Positions 1 through 9,131 are shown, counted from the stretch's first letter. The stretch is 64,000 bases of DNA from Nostoc commune NIES-4072 (GCF_003113895.1 NZ_BDUD01000001.1:5247608-5311607), one strand, 5' to 3'. The notes: a model not told the origin generated them from the letters alone. Program-made: numbers and translations.

Positions 1-2
1 AT

Positions 3-56
3 AGTCTGGCCTTTGTCGATAAACCTTTGAGCTTCGTGAGAGCACTGTTTCGGTGA
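3..56 (+). CDS. Possible 3' end of a gene cut by the window start
   Basis: The frame beginning at base 3 is open from the window edge and ends with TGA at 54-56. It gives about 17 residues ending in VRALFR. Codon use looks ordinary for this genome, but the piece is too short to assign. It could equally be chance open frame. Confidence 0.2.
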   Translation, partial: SLAFVDKPLSFVRALFR

Positions 57-103
57 CTCAATGAATGCATTCACATACGGAGCATGAGAACGAGGAAAAA
101 CTT

Positions 104-131
104 AATTACGAATTACGAATTACGAATTACA
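104..131. repeat. Heptanucleotide tandem repeat (AATTACG)4
   Basis: Four consecutive copies of AATTACG are present, the last one ending in A instead of G. Short tandemly repeated heptamers between genes are typical of filamentous cyanobacteria. Confidence 0.8.
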
Positions 132-152
132 AATTATTTTAAAAGTGATCGC

Positions 153-707
153 TTATCGCTTATCGTTATTTTGATTTTTAATGACCCTACCAGGACTGAT
201 AAAAGAAATTCCTTGTTGAAAGTCAGTACCAATCATGACTGCTTCCACTATCGGTTCGGATATTTCTGTTTGGGCTACCCACTCGACAATAAAGTTTGCA
301 CCTAAACCTCCAGTGGTGTCATTTCTATTTATAAAAAAATCTGTAGAAGCTAGGGCATCAAGTTGAATAGGGCGCTCCAAATATTGTTTAACTAGTTTCC
401 CTTCTGAGTTATAGTAGCGCACAGAAGTAATAACGATCGCATTAGTCAAATCTGTATTCCGAATACTTAACGTAACTGCTAACTCGAAAATCTCCTGCCG
501 ATTGTGATGATAGATATGAGAGTAGACAGGAACATAAACAGTTTGACCGCTTGCTATCTTAAAATTCTTATCCACCGTCACGATTTTTTGCAATGGGGTT
601 GCTGTAATGGCATCGGGTTGTGACTTTGGTGGAATTTTAGCTGATTGACAAGATGCAAGAAAAATAACAGCGATCGCTAAATAAATATATCGATACAGTT
701 TCATCAA
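153..707 (-). CDS. DUF3124 family lipoprotein
   Basis: The protein is 184 residues long. Its N-terminus is a lipoprotein signal peptide: charged start, hydrophobic stretch and a lipobox LASC with the lipidated Cys at residue 20, so it should be anchored in a membrane facing the periplasm. The body matches what I recall of the DUF3124 family (VYVPVYSHIYH, followed by a beta-rich domain with SVRYYNSEGKLV). The family has no established function. It is monocistronic here, and its promoter side carries a MITE-like element at 736-869. Confidence 0.8.
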   Translation of the reverse strand: MMKLYRYIYLAIAVIFLASCQSAKIPPKSQPDAITATPLQKIVTVDKNFKIASGQTVYVPVYSHIYHHNRQEIFELAVTLSIRNTDLTNAIVITSVRYYNSEGKLVKQYLERPIQLDALASTDFFINRNDTTGGLGANFIVEWVAQTEISEPIVEAVMIGTDFQQGISFISPGRVIKNQNNDKR

Positions 708-735
708 AACTATTTACACCATTTTTTTATATGTG

Positions 736-869
736 TAGCTAAGGGACTTCCAGAGAATAAATTATCCAATTTACTCAGATCATATTTTTCTTTTTCCTCC
801 TGCCCCCTGCTTTCTGCCCCCTGCCCATACCACGATAGGATATTTTTTTAGTTGGAAGTCCCTTAGCTA
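736..869. repeat. MITE-like element with 17-bp perfect terminal inverted repeats
   Basis: TAGCTAAGGGACTTCCA at 736-752 is repeated as its exact reverse complement at 853-869. The 100-bp interior is non-coding and pyrimidine-rich (CTGCCCCCTGC motifs). Size, terminal symmetry and the TA at both ends fit a non-autonomous transposable element. No transposase for it is visible in the window. Confidence 0.7.
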
Positions 870-879
870 GAAACTACGC

Positions 880-1257
880 TCAACATTTTTGTTCAATAAA
901 ATCAATAACTTGATGTAAACATCCTGGTTTAGTCACAATCAGCACAGTTGAATGAGGTTCCAGTATTGTACTACTGTTAGGAATCATCAAATCTTCGTGG
1001 GGATGGGGTTGATAGCCAATAATTAGTGAACCACTAGGAAATTGGGAATCCTGAGCAATTTCGGCAACGCTACGACCAGCAACATAGCAATTGTTGGGAA
1101 TAGAAAGTTTCAGAACCTCAATCTGTCCCTGCTCAAAATGCATCATTGATTCCACTTGCGGATATTCAATGGCATTCACCATTGTTGAAACTGATAGTTC
1201 AACTGTACTGATAATATGGTTAGCTCCAGCAATACGTGACACCGTAGTGTTTTGCAA
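880..1257 (-). pseudogene. C-terminal remnant of a TrkA/RCK-type potassium channel regulatory protein
   Basis: The 125-residue frame starts only with TTG and is closed by an in-frame stop two codons upstream. The first residues (AGANHIISTVELS) look like the end of a TrkA-N nucleotide-binding domain, and the rest (VLKLSIPNNCYVAGRSVAEIA, then a strand-rich region ending VLIVTKPG) looks like a TrkA-C domain. Complete proteins of this type are at least 220 residues long or are fused to an ion channel. The N-terminal half is therefore missing, and I read it as a decayed gene. It abuts another remnant on the opposite strand. Confidence 0.55.
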
Positions 1258-1260
1258 GAG

Positions 1261-1404
1261 TTACTCTATCCGCAACAAATGATTGCAGTATTACAGCAAC
1301 AATCTCAAAGTCTCAAAAAGCCACCCATAAGTTTTTTTGAGTTTTTAGAATTACTTAGTAGAGAAGTACTAAAGTTTACAAATAATATTAAATCTCAAAC
1401 TTGA
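1261..1404 (+). pseudogene. 3' remnant of an unidentified gene
   Basis: An open frame without a start codon gives about 47 residues beginning LLYPQQMIAVLQQQ and ending NNIKSQT, with a stop at 1402-1404. It begins where the TrkA-like remnant on the other strand ends. That arrangement suggests a deletion or rearrangement junction near 1258-1261 that removed the start of both genes. The parent protein is not recognised. Confidence 0.35.
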
Positions 1405-1462
1405 TAGCTTAACGTTGACCACTAATGTTACATCTAGTATCGTTGAGCGGGGAAAAACTAAC

Positions 1463-2509
1463 GTGAAAGCACAGGTATTTAGAGGCGTTAATCAACTCTC
1501 TTACGAAGAAATCCCAGTTCCAACCGTGGAACCAGATGAAGTATTGGTACAGGTGCGGGTTGTAGGGTTGTGTCAGTCAGATATTAAAAAAATTCGTTAT
1601 CCACTCTATGAACCACCGCGCATTTTTGGGCATGAAACTGCTGGCACGATCGCAGCAATAGGCAATAATGTCAAAAGTTGGCAAGTTGGACAACGGGTAG
1701 CAGTGATGCACCACATCCCCTGTATGCGTTGCGTCTACTGCCTAAATGATAATTTCTCTATGTGCGATGTCTACAAAAACATCTCCACTACCGCAGGCTT
1801 TAACGCCAGTGGTGGCGGTTTTGCCGATTATGTCAAAGTTCCTGGACATATTGTGGAAAATGGTGGGTTGATTTCCATCCCGGATAATATTAGTTTTGAA
1901 GAAGCCAGTTTTGTAGAACCAACTAACTGCTGCTTGAAAGCGGTGAAAAAAGCTCAAATTGCCCCAGGACAAACTGTATTAGTTACTGGTGCTGGGCCAA
2001 TTGGCTTAATGTTTATCATGTTGGTGAAGTATTTCGGAGCAAAAGCGATCGCTACCGATTTACTACCCTCTAGAGTTGAAAAAGCTTTGAGTGTCGGTGC
2101 AGAGGCGGCTTTTGATGCTCGCGATCCCGATTTAACAGCAAAAATCCATGCCCTAACTGGTGGACTGGGTGTTGATATTACTCTGCTGGCTGTTCCTAGC
2201 GAAAAAGCTTTCTTTCAAGCACTTGATAGTACTCGCAAAGGCGGTAAAATCTTATTTTTCGCTGAATTTCCTGATGAGGTGGAAATTCCCATTAACCCCA
2301 ATATTCTCTACCGTCGGGAAATTGACTTGATAGGAAGTTATAGCTCATCTTATCGGCTTCAGAGTTTATCAGCCGATATTGTATTTAATCAGCGAATTGA
2401 TGTAAAAGCGTTAATTAGCGATCGCTATCCATTAAAAGATTTATCAGCAGCTGTTGAGCAAGCGATCGCACCTACACCGGATACTTATAAAATCTTAATT
2501 TATCCGTAA
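1463..2509 (+). CDS. Zinc-dependent alcohol dehydrogenase-like (MDR family) oxidoreductase
   Basis: This is a medium-chain dehydrogenase of the threonine/sorbitol dehydrogenase type. From the GTG at 1463 it is 348 residues long and begins MKAQVFRG, the normal start of the family; an in-frame TTG at 1415 would only add a non-conserved 16 residues. Visible motifs are the catalytic zinc ligand Cys37 (GLCQSD), GHE at 56-58, four structural-zinc cysteines at about 87, 90, 93 and 101, and the Rossmann motif VTGAGPIGLM. Both zinc sites look intact. The substrate cannot be predicted. It stands alone, followed by an insertion-like repeat element. Confidence 0.85.
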   Translation: MKAQVFRGVNQLSYEEIPVPTVEPDEVLVQVRVVGLCQSDIKKIRYPLYEPPRIFGHETAGTIAAIGNNVKSWQVGQRVAVMHHIPCMRCVYCLNDNFSMCDVYKNISTTAGFNASGGGFADYVKVPGHIVENGGLISIPDNISFEEASFVEPTNCCLKAVKKAQIAPGQTVLVTGAGPIGLMFIMLVKYFGAKAIATDLLPSRVEKALSVGAEAAFDARDPDLTAKIHALTGGLGVDITLLAVPSEKAFFQALDSTRKGGKILFFAEFPDEVEIPINPNILYRREIDLIGSYSSSYRLQSLSADIVFNQRIDVKALISDRYPLKDLSAAVEQAIAPTPDTYKILIYP

Positions 2510-2565
2510 AAGGAAATGAGGGGAATAAGGAAGCAATTTTTCTCCCTCATTTTCCTCATCTCCCG

Positions 2566-2702
2566 ATACGGTTCGGGTTCGGTTAAGGTAAGAGACGCGA
2601 TAAATCACCGTCTCTACAAAGGACTGATTATTGTAAAGACGGCGATTCATCGCGTCTTTGCGATCTAGAGCTTGTCATCAAAAAACCTTGTCCGAACCGT
2701 AT
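2566..2702. repeat. Palindromic repeat element in front of the phosphate transporter gene
   Basis: ATACGGTTCGG (2566-2576) and CCGAACCGTAT (2692-2702) are perfect 11-bp inverted ends. Inside are two hairpins, GAGACG/CGTCTC (2592-2614) and AAAGACG/CGTCTTT (2635-2659), of the GACGCGAT-AATCGCGTC type also found at 28084 and 46401. An 11-bp direct repeat, CCTCATCTCCC, lies at 2554-2564 and 2705-2715, which looks like a target duplication but could reflect local low-complexity sequence. Confidence 0.6.
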
Positions 2703-2728
2703 TGCCTCATCTCCCTCATCTTCCTAAA

Positions 2729-4018
2729 ATGCTTATTACCCTACTTTTCGTAGCTCTACTAGCTTTCTACGTCGCCTGGAATCTCGGAGCAAATGATGTC
2801 GCTAACGCGATGGGAACCTCTGTAGGCTCCAAAGCTGTTACCCTCAAACAAGCACTGATAATTGCTGGGGTTTTAGAGTTTACGGGTGCTGTGTTGTTTG
2901 GACATGAGGTAACGGAAACCCTAGCAACAAAAATTGCGAATCCTGCTTTATTCGCAGCTACACCCCAAATATTCGTAACTGGGATGATAACGGTACTAAT
3001 ATCCTGTGGTGTGTGGTTGCAAATTGCCACATCACGCGGTTTACCAGTGTCATCTTCTCATGCAGTTGTTGGTGCGATCGCTGGATTTAGTTGGGTAGCT
3101 TTAGGAGTAGGTGCAATTGATTGGTCATCAATTCGCTTGATTACCATTGGCTGGGTTTTAACGCCATTAATTAGTGGTGCGATCGCTGCTTTATTTTACA
3201 GTCTAATAAAGCACTGGATTTTAGATCAACCCAATCAAGTAGTCCAGTTACAAGAATGGATTCCCTGGTTGAGTACTGCACTGCTAGGTGTATTCGGCGT
3301 AATTGTATTACCATCGCTCACAGAACCGCTAACCAATTTTGTAATTGAGCTTGGTTTCAACATCCCCCCTTACGACATCCCTCTGTTAACCGGTGCAGTA
3401 GCAGCAGTTGGACTGACAATCATTAGTTGGCGACAATTAGGAGATTTAGGGAAAACAGAAGAGTCTATTCAATCCCCAGTCCCCAATCCCCAGTCCCCAA
3501 TCCCTAATCCCATAGAAAGATTATTCGCTCGATTTCAACTACTAAGTGCTTGCTTTGTCGCCTTTGCTCACGGTTCTAATGATGTGGGAAATGCGATCGC
3601 TCCTTTAGCTGCGATCGTCTATATCAATCGCACTGGTAGCGTACCGACAGATGGGATCACCATCCCCATTTGGATTTTAATCCTTGGTGGTGCTGGTATT
3701 GTTGGTGGTTTAGCTGTCTGGGGTAAAAAAGTCATCGCCACTATTGGCGAAAACATTATTGCCTTACAACCTAGTAGTGGATTTTGTGCTGAACTTGCTA
3801 CTGCTACAACCATCCTCATCGCCTCCCGGCTAGGTTTACCAGCCTCCACCTCCCACGCTCTCGTTGGCGGTGTAGTTGGTATTGGACTAGTGCAAAATCT
3901 CAAGTCGATTAAGTTTCAAACGCTAAAAGGCATTGCCGCCGCATGGGTAATTACAATCCCCGCGAGTGCTGTCCTTAGCGCTGCCATCTTTAGCATTGCC
4001 CGGATTTTATTTCTCTAA
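2729..4018 (+). CDS. Inorganic phosphate transporter, PiT family
   Basis: This is a low-affinity phosphate permease of the inner membrane, probably ion-coupled. The ATG at 2729 starts the first membrane segment (MLITLLFVALLAF); the upstream open frame is repeat sequence. The two internally duplicated PiT signatures are present: GANDVANAMGTSVGSKA near the N-terminus and GSNDVGNAIAPLAAI in the second half. About ten hydrophobic segments can be seen. The central loop contains a proline-rich stretch made of SPVPNPQ-type repeats, encoded by a CCCCAGT/CCCCAAT repeat at about 3470-3515, which looks like an absorbed intergenic repeat. No pho-type partner gene is adjacent. Confidence 0.9.
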   Translation: MLITLLFVALLAFYVAWNLGANDVANAMGTSVGSKAVTLKQALIIAGVLEFTGAVLFGHEVTETLATKIANPALFAATPQIFVTGMITVLISCGVWLQIATSRGLPVSSSHAVVGAIAGFSWVALGVGAIDWSSIRLITIGWVLTPLISGAIAALFYSLIKHWILDQPNQVVQLQEWIPWLSTALLGVFGVIVLPSLTEPLTNFVIELGFNIPPYDIPLLTGAVAAVGLTIISWRQLGDLGKTEESIQSPVPNPQSPIPNPIERLFARFQLLSACFVAFAHGSNDVGNAIAPLAAIVYINRTGSVPTDGITIPIWILILGGAGIVGGLAVWGKKVIATIGENIIALQPSSGFCAELATATTILIASRLGLPASTSHALVGGVVGIGLVQNLKSIKFQTLKGIAAAWVITIPASAVLSAAIFSIARILFL

Positions 4019-4835
4019 ATAATTATTAATATTTTCCTAGGTTTTTCATCTACTGTATCTACTCAAAGTAGAACCTAAACTGCAACAACTCAAAAAAAGC
4101 GGGTTTTTGCAGAACTGCTGCTCATTCATTAGAATGTTGTGCAGGGGATAGCGTAACTTTGAATTTCCACAGAAAGATACTTTAATCTCCATTTAGAGAT
4201 ATAAACTGTCACACCAGTTACATTCCACACGAATTTACAGTTAATTTCGCAAGTCAAGAAGAGGAAAAGGGGCAGGGAGCAGGGAGCAGGGGGAAATCCC
4301 CATACATAATAAATAAATTTATTTGCTCTCAAACCCTTGTGGCAGGGGGGAAGATACTAGGATTCCCCGTGCGCTCCGCCTCCTGCTCCCCTACCTCTTC
4401 AGTCAGACAAGTTTGTGGCAATGATGCACCCATCTGCAAGTCTTTGACAATTACTATTGGTAGCAAAACAATAAATGTTTATTTGGAGTGAGATTTATTT
4501 AAAAGTAAAAATCTCATAGCAAATAGGTTGATGTAAATTAAACTGACCAAAACAAAAAAGGTTTGAGTTGAAGCGACTTACAGCCATACGGATAATCCAA
4601 AATCCAAAACCGAATGACAAAATACTTGTCAATCCTGAAGAAAACACTGTGTATTCAGCAGTAAGGTAAATTTGATGCTTTGCCAAGTTGTGCTCAGTAT
4701 GACAGAATTACGTTGAAATGCGGAAGTGCTGTTAAAATTTTTAATTTATCTGACAAAATACATGAAATTACTATGAGCGCCAATAAAGTGTACCGGAAGC
4801 AGCTTTATCGTCAAGGTGTTAGAGGTTAGAAGCTA
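4019..4835. other. Intergenic region, 817 bp
   Basis: No convincing gene was seen. The region holds a GGGAGCA-type purine repeat near 4275-4292 and a pyrimidine-rich stretch near 4375-4400. The only open frames are short and of unlikely composition. The last 150 bp should contain the promoter of the EamA-type transporter gene. Confidence 0.5.
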
Positions 4836-7250
4836 ATGGGGCGATTCGAGAAGCAACCAGAAAATCCGAGAGTCAGAGGCGAGCTATCCAGAGCAGCAGA
4901 AAATGCTCTGTGGGCTGTAGTTGAAGATTTAGAAAATCTTCAGCAAAATGTCCTCAGAGGATTGCAGGAAGACGTAAAGCGACTTCAGTCAGAAAAAAAC
5001 CGATTATCTGATGATATTCAAAGCTTGCTAGAAGAAAAAGAGCATTTACAACAAGTGCGCCAAATTACTGAGCAGCAAGCATTAATTCGGCAACTGGCAG
5101 AAGTTCTGGCAAAGCATATATCTTCACAACTGCAATCCTCTCTGGCAACTTTAGCTAACCAAACTATAGAGGGCAAGTCTTACGATCAAGCTGCGCTTAA
5201 GTCGGCTGAAGTAAGCAGTAATGTAGTAGGTGAAATCAATGAAAAAGTCGAACACATGTTTGACAGCTTGGATGACACCGTTACTATTACCTTTAACTCG
5301 CTGCAACAGGAGCTGAAGAACTATCAAAGTAATCTTTCCCAACAGTTGTCACGGATGTACAGCCAGCAGCAGCAAGGGGAAACGATTTTGGCGGAGTTTG
5401 TTAATCGCCTGCATGGAGAACTAGACAAAACTATTGAAGTTGCTTCACGCAAACCAGCGACAGCAGGTATACCTACTGTTTTGCAGTTTACCGAGCCAGA
5501 AAAAAACAGTTCTTTTGAGACATCCTCGCCACAGGTTGGCGAAGTAGTAAGAAATTCCTCAGAGCCAATTTCCCCGATCGCTAATAAATTTTCACCAAGC
5601 GAAACGACATCAGAGCCAACTGTTATTAGAGAAAACGGCGCAAACCCAATTTCTATCCCCAGCAAAGACTTATCCCAAAAAGAAACAATATCACAGCCGC
5701 CGGTTCTTAGAGAAAACGTCGCTAACTTAATTTCTATCACCAGTAAAGACTCGTCCTCAAAGGAAACGACATCAGAGCCGACTGTTGTTAGAGAAAATGC
5801 CGCGAACCCAATTTCTGTCCCCAGCCAAGACTCGTCCCAAACAGAAACGACATCAGAGCCGACTGTTGTTAGAGAAAACGCCGCAAACCTAATTTCTGTC
5901 CCCAGCCAAGACTTGTCCCAAACGGAAACTAAATCAGAATCGAATGCGGTTGTAGTTCCGCCACCAAAAGAAAACGCTTCTGAACCAATTTCTGTCCTCA
6001 ATAAGGACTTATCAGAAAACGAAACGACATTACAGCCTCCTACTGTATCTGTGCCACAGCCGGAAGCAACACAACCTTTACGAAGGAGAAACGCTGCTGA
6101 ATCAATTTCTCTCCTCCGCAGGAACGTATCGCAGAGCAAAGCTCAATCCTCACCGATCGCTCCGCTAGAGCCGAAGCCAGAAGCAAAACCGCCACAATCG
6201 CGATCGCGCAATTCCTCTGGTTTATCGTCGATCCAAATCGGTTTATTGTTGATTGTTTTATCGGCAGTTCTATCGTCGCTTTATAACGTAGCCATTAGAG
6301 TTATTTTCCACGAAGGTTCCCAGATTTTTGGAGTATTAGACGTAGAGCGCTTGCTGCCGCCGACTTTGGGCAATACTCTATTAATTTTGACCCTACGATT
6401 TATGGTAGTAGTACCACTAATGGTATTGTTGTCGCCGATACTGCATCCAACACTGTGGCAAGACTTAGAAAACTTGGCTGGCTCAGTTAGAGGAAATCCT
6501 ACAGCTGCTAATACAGCTACCAAGCAGATTTTGCTGTTGTCAGTTGTGAGTGGCTGTTTTCTGTTTTTGTCTCAGCTTCTCATATACATTGCGATCGCTC
6601 AAGTCACAACCGGAATGGCGATCGCACTGTTCTTTATCTATCCGATGGTTAGTGGTTTATTGTCGTGGTTTCTGTTTCGCGATCGCCCTACCATATTTCG
6701 CATCAGTGCGATCGCTGCAATTTGCTGCGGTGAATTGTTAGTTTTAGGAGGTTCTCCCAACCCAGGTATAGGTAATACTTCAATGGGAAGCAGCGCCGCT
6801 ATTCTTTCCGGCGTGGCTTTTGCAGCCTACATAATTCTGACGCGGGTTTGTGCTAGCAAACTGCATCCCGTGACTTTTACTTTGATTAACTTCGCCACCA
6901 TGTTGCTGTTGAGCTTTATCTGCTTGATGCTACCTTTACCGAGCGATTGGAACTTAGTAGTTGATACCTCTAAGATGTTGGAACTGGTTTTAAGTGCATT
7001 TATTTTGGGTGTGTTAACTCTTGCCGGCTATTTGCTGAATAATGTTGGTATTAGTAAACTAGGTGGTTCGCGATCGGCACTCATCGGTGCTACTATCCCA
7101 GTTTTAACCGTGATTTTCGCTGGGCTAATCATTCAAGAAAATTTGGATATTGTGCAAATTCTGGGAGTGTTGTTAGTAACCTTTGGCGCGGCTGCTTTCA
7201 GCTTAGAAACAATGCGAAATCAGGTTAAACCCTCTAATCCCACCAATTAA
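4836..7250 (+). CDS. EamA (DMT) family transporter with N-terminal coiled coil and repeat linker
   Basis: The 804-residue protein has three parts. Residues 1 to about 200 are charged and heptad-like (VVEDLENLQQNVLRGLQEDVKRL and similar), predicted coiled coil. Residues about 225-450 form a hydrophilic linker with 27-residue repeats. Residues about 465-790 hold about ten membrane segments in two EamA halves (AIALFFIYPMVSGLLSWFLFRDRP and TLAGYLLNNVGISKLGGSRSALIGA). The C-terminal part alone is the size of a normal drug/metabolite transporter (about 300 residues), so some 460 residues are an added cytoplasmic region. The substrate is unknown. ATG at 4836 is the only good start. A hairpin at 7369 may end the transcript. 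Confidence 0.8.
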   Translation: MGRFEKQPENPRVRGELSRAAENALWAVVEDLENLQQNVLRGLQEDVKRLQSEKNRLSDDIQSLLEEKEHLQQVRQITEQQALIRQLAEVLAKHISSQLQSSLATLANQTIEGKSYDQAALKSAEVSSNVVGEINEKVEHMFDSLDDTVTITFNSLQQELKNYQSNLSQQLSRMYSQQQQGETILAEFVNRLHGELDKTIEVASRKPATAGIPTVLQFTEPEKNSSFETSSPQVGEVVRNSSEPISPIANKFSPSETTSEPTVIRENGANPISIPSKDLSQKETISQPPVLRENVANLISITSKDSSSKETTSEPTVVRENAANPISVPSQDSSQTETTSEPTVVRENAANLISVPSQDLSQTETKSESNAVVVPPPKENASEPISVLNKDLSENETTLQPPTVSVPQPEATQPLRRRNAAESISLLRRNVSQSKAQSSPIAPLEPKPEAKPPQSRSRNSSGLSSIQIGLLLIVLSAVLSSLYNVAIRVIFHEGSQIFGVLDVERLLPPTLGNTLLILTLRFMVVVPLMVLLSPILHPTLWQDLENLAGSVRGNPTAANTATKQILLLSVVSGCFLFLSQLLIYIAIAQVTTGMAIALFFIYPMVSGLLSWFLFRDRPTIFRISAIAAICCGELLVLGGSPNPGIGNTSMGSSAAILSGVAFAAYIILTRVCASKLHPVTFTLINFATMLLLSFICLMLPLPSDWNLVVDTSKMLELVLSAFILGVLTLAGYLLNNVGISKLGGSRSALIGATIPVLTVIFAGLIIQENLDIVQILGVLLVTFGAAAFSLETMRNQVKPSNPTN
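5601..5924 (+). repeat. 81-bp in-frame tandem repeat, four clear copies
   Basis: The unit encodes 27 residues starting ETTSEPTVVREN and ending PSQDSSQT. Four consecutive copies of exact 81-bp period are followed by more degenerate ones to about 6030. Neighbouring copies are close to identical, indicating recent expansion. The opposite strand also stays open here, creating a spurious 271-residue frame. Confidence 0.85.
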
Positions 7251-7368
7251 ATGACGACTTCAATCCGTTTAGGTGTGGTGGGAGGTATAGCTCCCATCAC
7301 TCCCAGCACCAAGCCTGACGCGAATACGCCTAGTTGCAACTTCTCTAAATCATCTGAACAAACAACAT

Positions 7369-7404
7369 CCCCGGTTTCTCACAGAAGCCGGGGATCTAAA
7401 TTTT
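7369..7404 (+). terminator. Rho-independent terminator-like hairpin
   Basis: An 11-bp stem CCCCGGTTTCT / AGAAGCCGGGG (one G-T pair) with a 3-nt loop is followed by ATCTAAATTTTT. It lies 119 bp after the stop of the EamA-type transporter gene. Confidence 0.6.
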
Positions 7405-7686
7405 TACGAATAATTTACGACTACTGTAAGTAAGTCGGTGAGACTAATTCAAATTACTATTAACTGATGTAATGTAAAAAATATTGAAATTAGTTTGTAG
7501 TGAGCGGCTCCAGCCGCTCTCTACGAAACACTACGCAAACACTACATTATTTACGCCACCCTACTTATAGATGGAGATAGCACTTAATAGATGAGTCAAC
7601 AGTAATTAGAATAACTTGACTTGTAATATATTTTTAGGGATTTAGCCTGATACAGATAGGTAAACACGTATATGTAAGCAGTATGA

Positions 7687-7845
7687 GTAGTACTGACTCA
7701 AGCAATTTGGCACGAGTACTTGCTCACAAAGAAGATTGACAAGGAGTTAAGACCATTACAGCATGTTTTGGAACTAGGAGATGAAGTAGCAGAAGTATTT
7801 AGAGTAACCCGGTTTTTAAGCATGGTAGACTCAGTAAGTGGGTAA
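7687..7845 (+). pseudogene. Possible 3' remnant of a STAS-like gene
   Basis: A frame open from a TGA at 7684-7686 to a TAA at 7843-7845 lacks a start codon. It gives about 52 residues, including LRPLQHVLELGDEVAEVFRV, which resembles the last helix region of STAS (anti-sigma antagonist) domains. The similarity is by eye only and the piece is short. Confidence 0.25.
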
Positions 7846-9086
7846 GAATAAAATGAACTATGTTACGTAATGTAAATTTCATCAAATTGGCTTGTATTAG
7901 ACCTTCAGCCCTTAAAATAGGGTTAGAGCGGCTTACTACAAACCTTTAATTATTCACGCCAACTTAACTTATTGTGTTTGATGAGATGGTATCTTTATTT
8001 ATGTTGGTCTGCACTAGCCAATTTGGTCTGCGTAGGCGTAGCCCGCCGCAGGTATCGCCCAGATGCCTAGAGAAAGAAGCTTATATCGTAGCTTGCTGCG
8101 GATTCTCTTCTTTTTATTTACGCAATTCAACCTTCTCAAATATATAAAACAGTGAGGGAAAAATATACTTAAAAGTAGCCAATGAATTAGTTAAATCATG
8201 AAAATTTAAAATTCTTTCATGAAAAAAATATCTAAATAATCATAAAATTCACTATGTTTTATTTATTTGGATTTGATTAATAACTAATTATTCGGCTATT
8301 AGCATAATCAAAAAAGTGTAATAACTATGCAATTAATTCAGAGTCAATCAAGGCTTTCTGTGTAAAATTATCAACACAAAAAGTTGATTGCGAATCGTAT
8401 TTAATCGGAAGAAAACAATGTCATCAAACCTTGATTTAGGAATAATAAAAATGTATTGAAATAGACGTTATTTATAAACTTTAAAACACATAAATTTGTT
8501 ACAAAGTGAAAAAAGAATGATATGATAAAAAACGAGAATTGAAAAAACAACAGGTATTTGGGAAATTGGAATTAATTGCTCTACTTGATGTCTACTATCT
8601 TCCCTCAAGCCAACGGCTTATAGTGGCGAGATATCACTGGAGGTTGTGAACAAGATGATAGTTTGCAACGAGCCGTGTGGCTTAACCTCTGAATGTTTCT
8701 ACATCTGGGAAGCGATTTATTTCTAGACCAGTCCCAATTATTTCTAGTCATTTGTGTGCTAAAAATAATTATCTAAAGCTGAATAAAAACCATCTTTTTC
8801 GAGTAACAGATATCCCAGATGAACCGCGCAAACTAGTTTTTACTCCGAGTCGGCATAGTGCCATAATTAAGGTGTAAATAGCTTGACGTTGTTGCTCTAG
8901 AAAGATAGAAAAAAACCTCAGAGAAGTTAGAGGCTTTATAGATTACTTGCAACACAGTTGACTTTTGGGACAAAAACGGTCTTCAAGCTGAACTTGGTAA
9001 TGTTTGTAATTTTCTGGTCAGATGCTCCAGACAGTTATAGTAACCACCACTAAATCTGCCTTAATACCAGAAAATATACGAAAATG

Positions 9087-9131
9087 GTAGTTTGGGCTAC
9101 CACGGATTTCATAGTTATCGCATACTAATAT
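9087..9131 (+). promoter_or_regulatory. NtcA-type site and -10 element upstream of hetR
   Basis: GTAGTTTGGGCTAC at 9087-9100 fits the NtcA consensus GTA-N8-TAC and is extended by a symmetrical G/C on each side (GGTAG...CTACC). A TAATAT box, fitting TA-N3-T, starts at 9126, 25 bp further on; NtcA-activated promoters usually have about 22 bp there. The site ends 126 bp before the hetR ATG. It is a sequence match only. Confidence 0.45.

Noticed and set aside
4129..4686. Two minus-strand frames of 63-67 residues
   Set aside because: Composition reflects repeats and AT-rich DNA; no ribosome-binding site or family features.
5324..6139. 271-residue minus-strand frame opposite the EamA-type transporter gene
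   Set aside because: It is the shadow of the 81-bp repeat; its repeats mirror those of the real gene.
7251..7433. 60-residue frame starting right after the EamA transporter stop
   Set aside because: No protein-like features, and it runs through the terminator hairpin. The opposite strand has an equally open short frame (FASGLVLGVMGAIP) without a start, so neither is convincing.
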